A stretch of 64,000 bases of DNA from Larix kaempferi (lineage: Eukaryota; Streptophyta; Pinopsida; Pinales; Pinaceae). The DNA lies in assembly GCA_027924585.1 (NCBI GenBank), contig BSBM01001446.1, forward strand, positions 1,798,001 through 1,862,000, read 5' to 3'. The position numbers were made by a program, and so were the translations under genes. The notes beneath the pieces are model-generated. The model was not told the DNA's origin. It saw nothing but the letters and a program-made list of their open reading frames with translations, and did no database searches. Shown here one piece after another: positions 31,440 to 41,487 of the stretch (positions are counted from its first letter, which is position 1; every line of letters begins with the position of its first letter).

Positions 31440-32502
31440 CGAATTTTCAATCAGCCATTTCGGAGCCATACGACGTCCGTTTTCCAAACCGTTGATAACA
31501 TTGGATTCAGCACTGCGAGAACTTCACAGTGGTCTAGTCAGCTTCCCAATTCCACAAGTCCCATTTTTGGGCATTTTTTCACACACCCTCATCGCCTCAG
31601 TTTGTGTGCCATAGTGGTTGTTGTCCATTTTTGATGAATTTTATATCACCGGATTCAGTTTTCCATGCTCGTGATGATGCTTGAGATCATTTATCTCTCT
31701 CACCACAAGTCCTTTTTGACATTGTGTCCTCTCACCTTGCCACCCCGATTTGCATGCCACATCGATAGCTATCAGATTTTACAAAATTTGTGCATCATAA
31801 GTTATACATGAGCCCTACGCTCCATCCATACTGCTATTACAACATTTTTTTTCTATCATTCATCAACCCGCAAGGAGGCCCCATCAGTGTTCCCCCTACC
31901 TATCACTATGCTTAATCCCCATGCTTATCCCTTGATTGAACGCTTCCTCCTTTCCTCACCATTACTTTTGTTCGGTATAATTTTATCCCTTTTTCGGGTC
32001 GAACAATTCCTTTACGAAAAAGGCACTTAGGGAGTTTCTGTTAAGCTCTTTTCGGACTCCTAAAACAATGAAAAGATAGCCTAGCAATCTTGTTTCCTTT
32101 CATGCTCATTAAACGTATCTGAAAGGGCGTCTACCTGGTATAAGTTTACCCCTTTTCCGGACCTTGTAGACTAATTACGAAAAAGGAATACTCTAGTCAC
32201 ATCGGCTAGAAGAGTTCTTCATTGCATCCTTTTATACTTTTTTTGGTCCTTGAAGACTAACACACAAAAAAGAACCCCCTTGGAGTCTACTTATCGCTTT
32301 CAGACTCTCTAAACTGAAAGCAACCACAAGCATGAACTGTTCTGGGTTCGTACAAATCCACACAATAGTACTATTTTGAGCACACTTTTATCCCTTCTTC
32401 GAGCTCCTTAAAACAATGAAGAAGGCCTCAATGGTTCCTCTCGGTGCCATAGCAAAGCATATATAATCACACTATTATGGAAGCTTCCCCCAATTTGGTC
32501 GC
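31440..32502 (+). other. G1 3' non-coding region with six pyrimidine/purine-armed hairpins
   Basis: No ORF. From 31988 to 32425 it has six hairpins spaced about 70-90 bp, for example CCTTTTTCG/CGAAAAAGG (31988 and 32015), CTTTTC/GAAAAG, CTTTCAG/CTGAAAG and CCTTCTTC/GAAGAAGG (32393 and 32418). G3 34600-35090 holds the reverse-complement counterparts. Interrupted at 32502 by G3. Confidence 0.7.
32498..32502 (+). other. left target-site copy of G3
   Basis: GTCGC, matched at 47814-47818 by ATCGC (4 of 5). The uninterrupted G1 text (GGTCGCCTTTGTTCAGAGTATTC) is seen in G3 itself, confirming the join. Confidence 0.8.
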
Positions 32503-33251
32503 TATAGCTAGGGTTTTACCCCTAGCTTGTGCAAATGAGAACCTACTAAGGAGAAGGGACTCCTTAGTAGCAGTTCAGTAAATTGTAAATTAAAATGCTA
32601 AAATAGAAATGTAAATTATTCTAAACATGTGCATGAAACAGAAAAAACAAGATGTAAAGAATGGCTTTTGTATTAATTTTACCTCCAATGTGAAGGTTGG
32701 TGAAGCTCTTGCAATGGCCCAAGAGGGTTGCTCCAAGCTCCAACTTGCTCCTTCTCTTTCTCCAAATGATGGGAATGGGCCAAAAGGGGCTCTCAAGGTG
32801 AAAGTAGCTCAAGGGTGAGCTAGGGTTTCAAGAGCTATTTTGGCAGAGTAAGGGTGCTTATGATTGTGGATGTGAAATAAGGGGTCTCCATCACCTATTT
32901 ATAGTTTTTTGGTGGTGGAGTGCTAGCCCATGGTTTTGGGAACCATATGGTTTAGGTCAGCTGTATAGGGTTTTTTCCTCCTTTTCCTCATTATTTTATA
33001 TTTTTTGTTCCCCTTTTAAAGGGTTTTTGCTATTTTTAGAGGAATTTTGGATATTTTTGGAGGAAAAAGGGGGTTTTTTTGCCTTTTTTAGGCTTTTTTG
33101 ATGGTTTTGTGGCCTTTTGGAGGCATTTTAGGCTTTTTGGAGGCTTTTTAGTGGGAGTTTTAGGGTTTTTAAGGGAAATATGGTAGGAAAATGAACAAAT
33201 GAGACATGTAATGAGGTAGATGAGGTAGTGAACACTTTTTGGGTGTTAACA
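32503..33251 (-). repeat. G3 3' LTR
   Basis: Minus-strand start TGTTAACACCCAAAAAGTG at 33251, end ...CCCTAGCTATA at 32503 (CA mutated to TA). Contains ACTATAAATAGG on the minus strand near 32905. The small plus-strand open frame 32627-32818 inside it also occurs in the other LTR and is not regarded as a gene. Confidence 0.93.
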
Positions 33252-33264
33252 GATTGCCCCCTGA
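33252..33264 (-). other. G3 polypurine tract
   Basis: Minus strand TCAGGGGGCAATC directly before the LTR start TGTTAACACC. Confidence 0.75.
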
Positions 33265-35626
33265 TGTGTGAGGGCAGGAGCTCATCGTATCGCCGATGGA
33301 CATCATAAGTCATGTAAGGTTTTCCTGGGGTGTGGAGAAGAGAAGAAACAAACTGAAGCCTGAAACCATGATCCCAAACAAACTGCAAAAACTAAAAGTA
33401 CATAACCTCAATAATGGATGAGGAATCATCTGATCATATGGACGAGGAGGGCATTCCCATGCTCGTATCAGGATATAACATAATAATAACAATGGGGTCC
33501 AAAAAATGGGGACCTGACATATACATGACCTCAAATACTGAATGAGGAAGAATCTCAATATATGGAGGAGGAGGGCATACCCATGCTCGTATCAAGATAC
33601 ATAAAAAGAACTGTGAGGCCCGAAAAGAGGGACCTGTAAGATACATAGAGAACCACTGTGTACATCATAAGAGTCCAGAGGGGACACCAAATCTGGGACA
33701 TACTGCTGGGCTGACCATGTTAGAGCTGAAGAACTGATATACTGGAATGACAACAGTGCTCCTGAGTGTGGTACCAGAGGAACTGATGTGCTACTGGATC
33801 ATCGCGACAATGGGTCATACTCTCAATGGTACACTGAAATGGGACTAGACTGGGTACTCAAGGAAGCATATAACTGGATGGCTTCCGAATACAATCGCCA
33901 ACGCAGCCCGGACATCCACGGGAACATATAACTAGGAATTCCGAAGTGACTCACCAATGTGCTAGAGTTGGGGGAAATCCGGGGTCTTCAACTAAAAACT
34001 GAAGGGATATAACCCTACGCGATTCTCGACGATGCGATCAAGGTGCTGAAGTCGAGCATGTGAGAAACAACCACTCGGAGAGGCAATGATGACTCCTCTC
34101 AGAATGGTTCGTAGGCACTTACCACAAATGGTGATGAGTCCAAGGCGTAGGGACCTCTAGGCCTATCCTCTGGAATAGAGGGGATGTCGTCGACAGAGGG
34201 AGACCTGCAACTATCAAGGCAATGATGTGTCCTTGACAGGAGCGCGAGGTGGAGAACCAAAGTGTGAGAGTACTGATCGTAGGATTGACAAATTATGGGG
34301 GGACAACTGGGCAAGTAGAGTGGGTGGACTCAAACTTCCTTTGTTCAGAGTATGATGACGAGGATGATCGGGCAGCATATGAAACTAACTGAGGGGAAAG
34401 GGATCATAGTTGTAATGGATCAAGGATGGTGACTGGGCTAAGGGAGACTCAAGCTGGGATAAAATGGCAGGAGACTGCAGAATACTCTGAACAAAGGCGA
34501 CCTGATTGGGGATGCTGCCGAGATGATCGATCATAGTGCCAGGAGGCACGGGGGGACTTCTTCATGGGTTAGGGAACTAGAAGAAGTGTGTATAAAATGG
34601 TACTGTCGTGTGGATTTATACGAGCCCAGGATAGTTCATGCTCATGGTTGCTTTCAATTTTAAGGAGTCTGAAAGCGATAAGAAGACTCTGAAGGAATGG
34701 AATGGTACTCGTGTGGATTTGTACGAGCCCAGGACAGCTCATGCTCGTGGTGGCTTTCAATTTTAGAGAGTCTGAAAGCGATAAGAAGACTCCAGGGGGT
34801 TTCTTTTTCGTGTGTTAGTCTCCAAGGCCCAAAGAAGCATAAAAGGATGCAATGAAGAACTCTTCTAGCCGGTGTGACTAGAGTATTCCTTTTTCGTAAT
34901 TAGTCTACCAGGTCCAGAAAAGGGTTAAACTTATACCAGATAGATGCCCTTTTAGGTACTTTAACAAGCATGAAAGGAAGCAAGATTGCTCGGTGATCTT
35001 TTCATTGTTTTAGGAGTCAAAAAAGAGCTTAACAGAAACTCCCTAAGTGCCTTTTTCGTAAAGGACTTGTCCAGCCCGAAAAAGGGATAAAATTATACCG
35101 AACAAAAGGAATGACCAGGCAAGGAGGAAGTGTTCAATGAAGGAAAATTGAAGATGACCAAGAATGAGGGTAGGGGGGGAACACTAGTGGGCCTCCTTGC
35201 GGGGTGAATGAATGGTGGAAAAATAACGAAATGTTTGCAGTATGACAGGAGTGGAGGGCTCATGTAAAAATGTGGAACAATCCGATGACGGCCGTTGTGG
35301 CATGCAAACCGAGGCAGCAAGGTGTTGGGACACAATGTTGAAACTGTACCACATGAGAGCGAGAAATGATCTCAAGCATCATCACGAGCTCGAAAAAATG
35401 AATCCAATGACATAAAATATGCGAAAAACGGAGAGCAGCCGAAGTGGCATGCAAACCGAGGCGACTAGTGGTGTCGAAAAAATGGGCAAAAAATGACGGG
35501 GTGAAAATAATGCAACAAGGTGACCATCATGACGGTCTCATCGTGCTGATTCCAGTGGTGGAAATGGTTTAAAAAATGGACTCCGTATGGGTTCAGAATG
35601 GCCGAAACAAGAAAAAGTCAACGAAC
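33265..35626 (-). other. G3 3' non-coding region, with hairpins and a 102-bp duplication
   Basis: Aligned with G1 31431-32502, 47819-48309 and 55001-55596. No convincing ORF. Includes the hairpin series at 34600-35090 and a direct duplication with period 102 bp (GTGTGGATTT at 34609 and 34711). Two diverged copies of a GATACGAGCATGGG-containing block at 33390-33620 (about 125 bp apart) are also present. Confidence 0.65.
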
Positions 35627-35634
35627 TATAAATA
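35627..35634 (+). promoter_or_regulatory. TATA box of the G3 antisense gene
   Basis: TATAAATA in AACTATAAATAGTGAGT, the counterpart of 31423-31430 in G1. Transcription would run rightwards, against G3 gag-pol. Confidence 0.72.
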
Positions 35635-35819
35635 GTGAGTAGGTCCGATATGACAAGTGTCATTTGTATGATTTGACTTTGACTAGTGATCAGAGTGGGC
35701 CAGAGCTGAGGTGGCATTTCTGGACGATCCGACCGGCCGATTTCAGATCCGGGAGATATAGGTATTCCGTCAAACTCATACCTGCATGTCTTTTAGGTTC
35801 GGGGGGTGGGTAGTGAGTC

Positions 35820-36085
35820 CCAAGGGTTACTTGTACGGTCCACGTGGGGTTGACCGCGGGTTAGAGGGTTGGAACCGTGGTCAAGGACCGCGGGTTTTTT
35901 GGTGGACCACGTGGTTGGAGACCGCGAGTTTCAGGGCTGGACATGTGGTCTAGTACCGCATTTTTCAAGGAGGGACACGTGGTGCACGACCGCGAGTTGA
36001 GCTCTAACAGGTGTGGTTTGGGACCGCGACTGTGGGCCTGACAGCCGCGGTCGGACACCGCGGCAGGGAGCCCTAAAGCCACGAT
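35820..36085 (+). repeat. degenerate ~46-bp repeat inside antisense intron 1 of G3
   Basis: About five loose units with CCACGTGGT and GACCGCGRGTT. The G1 intron 1 instead carries GTGATCCACATCG/GTGATCCAGATCG units (31095-31190), the same family as the repeat in the G1 leader. Confidence 0.65.
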
Positions 36086-37035
36086 TTCAGATCGGGTTGT
36101 TAGGGTTTCCCGGGGGTGGGGCAGGGTTTACTGTTTTGACATGAGTCTGATGAGCTTTCCTTGCATGTTTGATAGGATTCCGCTGGTATTGTGGAGGGAG
36201 CGGGAGATCCCGGATGAGATAGTGACGGTCATCCAAGGGGACCGTCATGTGCGGTCGGTACTTGGATTATGCGGACTGCTAAAGTTCGCACAGGTACCCA
36301 TGATGCGTTCGGCAAGGTTGCTGTCGAACAGGCTGATTAGTTTCTGGGAGCCAGACATACAGGCCTTCAGAGTATAGGGTGAGAGGGTGGACCTCACCCT
36401 GACAGATGTATACTTCCTGACGGGGTTTCCTTGTTTGGGTAGGGTGGCAGATATGTAGCCGCGAGTATTCGCAGATATAGATATGGAGGACATGCTGGAG
36501 CGGTACTGTGTTCCAGAGGCGAGAGTGCATTGGAATGCACTTCGGGTGAGAGACCTATAGGATCCATCAGTACAGGCTATGGCGGCATGCGTGGTTCGTG
36601 TATTGGGGTCCCAGTCACCGGAGAAGGTGTCTGGGGGCCAGATGTAGCTGGTAGAGCGCGTACTGGAGGGGGTCTATTATGCGTGGGGCCAGATGTTCCT
36701 CACCTGTGTGCAGCGACAGCTGACATCGGCGAAGTAATCTGGCAAGGGGTTTTGCTATGGTTCCTTCCTATGTGCGTTCTTCATGGAGAGGGTACCTACC
36801 CTGCGACCGCGGGTACCGATCAGGGCAGGACGTTTGAGGGAGCCACGGATGGTGCAGTGGGGAGAGATGATGCGTCGTCATGGTGGCGGCGAGGTGGGTA
36901 GATACTTCACACAGGAGTTGTACCTGCAGTGGCTGCAGATACCTTTGACACTGGATGACTACCCGTATAGGGACATGGACTACACCGGAGACCCAGAGGC
37001 GCCACGGGCACCAGGACAGGCATGGGGACCCGATG

Positions 37036-37127
37036 GTACGTATGTTTTTGCTTGCATGTTATGGATGTCAAGTTTTATATATGATTGTTTATTGATATAC
37101 CGTTACTGACATATGGGTGATCTGCAG
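37036..37127 (+). other. G3 antisense gene intron 2
   Basis: 92 bp, GTACGTATG ... GGTGATCTGCAG. Clear GT-AG borders and frame continuity; same position and phase as in G1. Confidence 0.82.
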
Positions 37128-37635
37128 ACGTGGGCCCGAGGCCTCCGCCAGGGCATGTGGCATGGAGGGGGATTGTGGCTGTTCCAGCTCTGTCCGGATG
37201 GGGGGAGGTGCGTCGTCGGGACGCAAAGGGGATGCTAGAGTCCGTACGGATGTTATTGGATCATTTGTTGGTGGGGGTGACCAACGAGGGGTGGAGGGAC
37301 GTCGATCCAGATGTGGTTCAGGATTCCATGAGGGCACCCCGGGATTTTCGATCCATTGCGATCCGGGTGGCTATCTTGGCGGACAGGGCACGGGCACAGG
37401 AGCCCGTAGGGGATGAGGACTTGCCGGAGGAGGAGCGAGGGGAGGACTCAGAGGCAACCGATGCAGGCAGTGATGCAGGGTATGACTCTCATTAGGGAGT
37501 GCAGGGGACTCCCCCCAAGTTTTGTAGTTACGGCATGTATTTTATGAGGCTTTAGGGATGTATAGAAATTTTTTGTATAGCTGAGTACAGGGGTACTCAG
37601 GACATGTATAGCCTTTGAACATGTATTTTTTGATA

Positions 37636-37870
37636 TATATATGTGCACATGGATGCACCTTTTTGCGATGATGATTTTAGTGTACGCATGTGGATGCGCT
37701 GATGGTTTGTGATATGTTTGTACTGCACGTGGATGCAAGTAATCTAGGATGTTGGTCACATGGATGCCCCTTGTGTGTTTTATGTGATGCAACATGATGT
37801 ATGTATGATTAGGCACGTGGATGCCCCTATGGATATAAATGTGGTTTTATGGTTTTATGTACATGGATGC
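37636..37870. repeat. G3 spaced hairpins around CRTGGA
   Basis: Copies such as GTGCA-CATGGA-TGCAC (37643), CGCA-TGTGGA-TGCG (37685), TGCA-CGTGGA-TGCA and GGCA-CGTGGA-TGCC (37812). The outer stem pair changes T:A, C:G, G:C with pairing kept. Counterpart of G1 29360-29562. Confidence 0.8.
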
Positions 37871-37951
37871 AAATGTTGATGTGATGCAATCTTTTTGGGT
37901 TTTGATATATTTTTATGAGATGTTATGGGATGATGATGCATGATGGAGGTG

Positions 37952-38380
37952 TTACATGGTGTGATTGATGTGCCAATATAGGATGTTATTTTCCATTTGA
38001 TCTGCGACACTATTGTGAGCTCTCGGGACATGAGTGAATGTAATGGATTCAAACTGTCGGCTGAGTTGTTTTGTACGCAAGAATTTTCTAAAAAGGCAGG
38101 GATCACGCACCTGGTAGCAGTTGTTGAGCTGGGAGACAAGTAGCTAGGAGTCAAGGAACACATGAAGGTGACATATGCCCATCTGGAGGGAAGCAGTCAG
38201 GAGACCGGTCACAGCATCATACTCCACCTAGTTATTGGTAGCAGTGCCTATACATATTCCGTCAAGGTGGATCATCTCATGTGAGGGGCAATATAAGACC
38301 CATGCGGCAGAAGCCAGGTTTGGAGACCAGCGACTTGCTCCATCAGCGAAGCCAGTGTAACAAGGTGGAAGATGGTCCAT
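37952..38380 (-). pseudogene. G3 second RNase H (plant/archaeal type)
   Basis: 143 codons from ATG 38380 to TAA 37952. Catalytic set visible: Asp in GFADGASRWSP, Glu in NN-stop-VEYDAV, Asp in HVFLDS, Asp in NSVADQMENN. Two stops (after NN and after LDS), both where Gln (CAG) is expected. Compared with G1 the first Asp is intact, and the frame is unbroken apart from the stops. Starts 88 bp after the pol stop, after CATGACCACAG, which would serve as a splice acceptor. Confidence 0.87.
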
Positions 38381-38468
38381 CTGTGGTCATGAAAAAATGA
38401 TGAATGTAAGATGATGGCAAAAAAGAGAGCAAACTGTACAATGCGGACCAATGAGGCCGCGGTTTCAT

Positions 38469-39929
38469 TTATGGGTAAAAATGCTTAAGATACAACCCAT
38501 TACGGGGGTTGCGCAAAGGGTGACCTTCAGAGTCCGCTAAAATGTATGCCCCCTTGCCGAGACAAGTTTGCATGATGTAAGGGCCTTTCCACATGGATTC
38601 AAACTTACCTTTATCGGTTTTGTCATGGGCTTGGTCATAGGAGAGGACAAGGTCCCCTTCATGGAAAGTTCAAGGATGTACATGTTTGTCATAACCATCT
38701 TTGGAGCGGTTCTTGGCAGCTTCAATGGTCTGGAGAGCGGCACGACAGTCTTCATCAGCTTGTTTGAGGGATAGTAGATGTTGCTCAAGTGGGGAGGTAT
38801 TAGGGAGAAGCTCATCGGTGATATGTAAGGCAGGTATCTGACACTCGATGGGGAGGACAGACTCTACACTGTGAACTAAATGAAACGGGGTAAAACCAGT
38901 GGCGGTCTTAGTGGAGGTACGTTAAGCCCATAAGGCGGGGAAGAGCATGTGGTGCCAGTTGGACTTGTGCCGGTCAACAGTGCGTTGGAGGATAGTTTTT
39001 AAGATTTTGTTGATGGACTCTACTTGGCCGTTCCCTTGGGGGTAGTAAGCAGAGGAAAATTGATGTTCAAACTTAAGGAGGGTGGATAACTCGCGCCAAA
39101 CAGAATCTTCGAAGTGTGAACCATGGTCTGAGACCAACTACTTGGGAAACCCAAATCGAGTGATAACATGGTTAAAAAAGAAACGGGCAGCGGTATCAGC
39201 GGTACAGTTGAAAGTAGGCATGGCTTCGGCCCATTTGGTGAAGTAATCGACAGCGACAATGATATACTTGTGGCCGTTGGCAAACGGGGGTCTACACTCC
39301 ATGAAGTCGATGGCCCACTTACAAAAGGGACCAACAGTGATGACTGAGTGTAGCAGAGCAGGAGGTGTCCGGGCCTTGGGGGAGAAAAGATGGCAATTGT
39401 GGCAATGCTTGACCACAGTGATGCAGTCGATGAAAAGTGTGGGCCAGAAGTATCCAGTGCGGATGACCTTTTGGGAAGTGGCCATCCCCGAGAAATGGTC
39501 ACCGCAGGCACCGCTATGATAGTCATTAAGGACGTGTTCAACTTCCTTGTGTGTAAGGCAGTGACGAAGAATTGTGTCAACCCCCCGCCGGTAAAGGACA
39601 TCGCCTAAGAGGAGATATCGAGAGGCCTGGTGACGGATACGACGGCGTCCATTACGGGTCACTTTGGGTCTGAACTTCTGCGTGCAAAGATATAACAAGA
39701 TATCACCGTACCATGGGTCATCAAACGAGATGGTGAACAAGTGGTTGTCGGGTAACTCATCGGAGATTTGGGGGGACGACAGAAGGGAGGGGAGATCGGT
39801 AATGAGTTGGGCAAGCACGAGGGCTTTGGTGCTTTTAGGGGTTCGAAAAGTAAGGTCATACTCCTGGAGGATAATGACCCATTTAGCAACACGACCTTGC
39901 AGTAGCCGCTGGTTTAAGAGATAGACCAT
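38469..39929 (-). pseudogene. G3 integrase
   Basis: Finger HSGACGDHFSG and CHNCHLFSPK, then WAIDFMECRPPFANGHKYII, LVSDHGSHFEDSVW and GNGQVESINKILKT as D, D and E of the core, then FESMW-GPYI and PRNGLYLKHFYP at the end. Stops: TAG between FGFPK and LVSD, one after FPALWA, one after KHVHP. Inserts the cDNA into the genome; inactive. Confidence 0.87.
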
Positions 39930-41487
39930 GGGGTTGGAGTCGGCGACAATGGTGGTATGACTAAGTAAGATGTAGTGTCACAATTTTTGGACGGAAAAGA
40001 CCACTATGAGGGCTAGTCTCTCCTCATATGGGTAACGTAGGGGTGGACCAGACAAGGTCTGACTGACGTAGTAAATGACATGCTCTTGGTGAGAGGTGTC
40101 TTCTTGAACCAAGACTCCAGACACAGCATGCTAGGATGCCAAGACATATAGGATGAAGTCCTGAGAGAAATCTGGAGGGGAGATCAAAGCGGCTTGTGTG
40201 AGAGCTTTCTTGAGGGCTTCGAATGCAGCTTCTGCTTGCTCATCCCAGACGAAGGGTACGTGGGTACGGAGAAGGTGCAAGAAACCGTGAACGGTAGTGG
40301 CGTAATCAGGGACGAAGCGTCGAAGGAAATTGGATCGCCCCTGTAGACTTTGAATCTGTCGGAGCATGCGAGGAGAGGGAAGGTCTAAGATGGCTTGTAC
40401 TTTTAGGGGATCAACAGTAATTCCTTTCTGGGTTCAAGTGGATTTGATATTTGCGACAACATAGAAAAACTTGCCGAAGGTCGTTAAGGTGGTCTGATCG
40501 TTTCCGGGAACGAGCTGTAAGGTCGTCAAGGTAGACTAGCAGGATATGGACCAAATCGTGAAAGCAATAGGTCATGGCCCGCTGGAAGGTGGCACCAGCA
40601 TTTTTTAGGCCAAAAGGCATGACGTGATAGGAAAAGGTGCCCCATGGTGTAGTAAAGGCAGTTTTGTACTGGTCTTCCTTACGGATCTGAATCTGGTTGT
40701 ATCCGGAAAAACCGTCCATGAAAGAGAGGACTTCATGCCCTGCACACGCATCGATGAGTTGGTCAATAAATGGCATGTAGAAGTTGTCCTTGGGACAAGC
40801 GCGGTTTAAATCGTGGAAGTCAGTGCATACTCTAATGGTGCCTTGTTTTTTGTTAATGGGAACGGGGTTTGAAACCCAAGTGGTATAGGCAATAGGATAA
40901 ATGAATCCTACCTTGCGGAGTTTCTCAATCTCTGCTTTGACAGCTGGGAGCTTTGAGGGATGAATGGGGCGCTGTTTCTGATGAACGGGGGGTACATCAG
41001 GCCATGTGTCAATGTGGTGCTCAATAATGGCAGGGTCGAGACCAGGCATTTCGGTATAGGACCAAGCAAAGACATCATGGAACTCTCTGAAGAGTTTTTT
41101 ATATTCCTCAATCTCTTGCTCACTGCAGGAGGCTCCTAAAGTGATGAGTTCAGGGGCACCGCCTGGGGCAGCAATATCAATTTTGATGACAGGTGAGATG
41201 TTGGCCATGTTACCCTCCTCGAAGGCGTCAGGAGCAGGAATAAGATCCTTAAATGAGTCGACTTTGGTGGGAAGGAAGTCTTTAGATTCGACCGCAAATT
41301 GGGTAGCGGTGCTAGAGGAGGATTCATCTGGGAGGAAGTAGGAACGATGGTGCATGTCATCCTAGGGATAATCCGGGGCAGTGAGAGCCTCGAGAATCGC
41401 CTCATCAGTATCGAAGGTTTGGGTGGTCAAATCGGTTGAAAAAAGAAGAGTGGTTGAAGAGATCATATAAATGGTATTAACTTCTCC
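39930..41487 (-). pseudogene. G3 RT and degenerate RNase H
   Basis: RT at 41355-40411: DVFAWSYTEMPGLDPAIIEH, TWVSNPVPINKKQGTIRV, LSFMDGFSGYNQIQ, VMPFGLKNAGATFQ and VYLDDLTARS (YLDD at 40533-40522). After IHLNP a small deletion removes the KCVFCVLVG-type segment and shifts frame. The RNase H part (40367-39930) reads LYVLAS-stop-HAVSGVL, without the CDAS Asp, and VADSNPMVYLLN at the third site. Confidence 0.87.

Larger units (their letters stand above)
35655..37495 (+). pseudogene. G3 antisense gene, three exons, opposite to gag-pol
   Basis: Exon 1 ends at 35761 (TATAG/GTATTCC), intron 1 35762-36175, exon 2 36176-37035, intron 2 37036-37127, exon 3 37128-37495 ending TCTCATTAG. Phases 2 and 1 as in G1. 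Exon 1 frame has RWHFWTIRPADF; exon 2 has LCGLLKFAQVPMMRSARLL, ERVDLTLTDVYFLTGFPCLG, YFTQELYLQWLQIPLTLDDY and APGQAWGPD; exon 3 has DVGPRPPPG, NEGWRDVD, FRSIAIRVAILADRARA and an acidic tail. Five in-frame stops in exon 2 (TAG four times, TAA once), each one C-to-T step from CAG or CAA. An unspliced alternative start ATG exists at 36141. No signal peptide or membrane segment. Family unknown; a short motif resembles the plant mobile domain. Confidence 0.78.

Noticed and set aside
32627-32818. Small ORF in the G3 LTRs (also 47190-47381)
   Set aside because: Present twice only because LTRs are duplicates. It overlaps promoter and U5 sequence and runs opposite to the element; no domain.
36141-36377. 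ATG 36141 as the certain start of the antisense protein
   Set aside because: It lies within intron 1 as defined by the borders shared with G1, and G1 has no matching ATG; kept only as an alternative.
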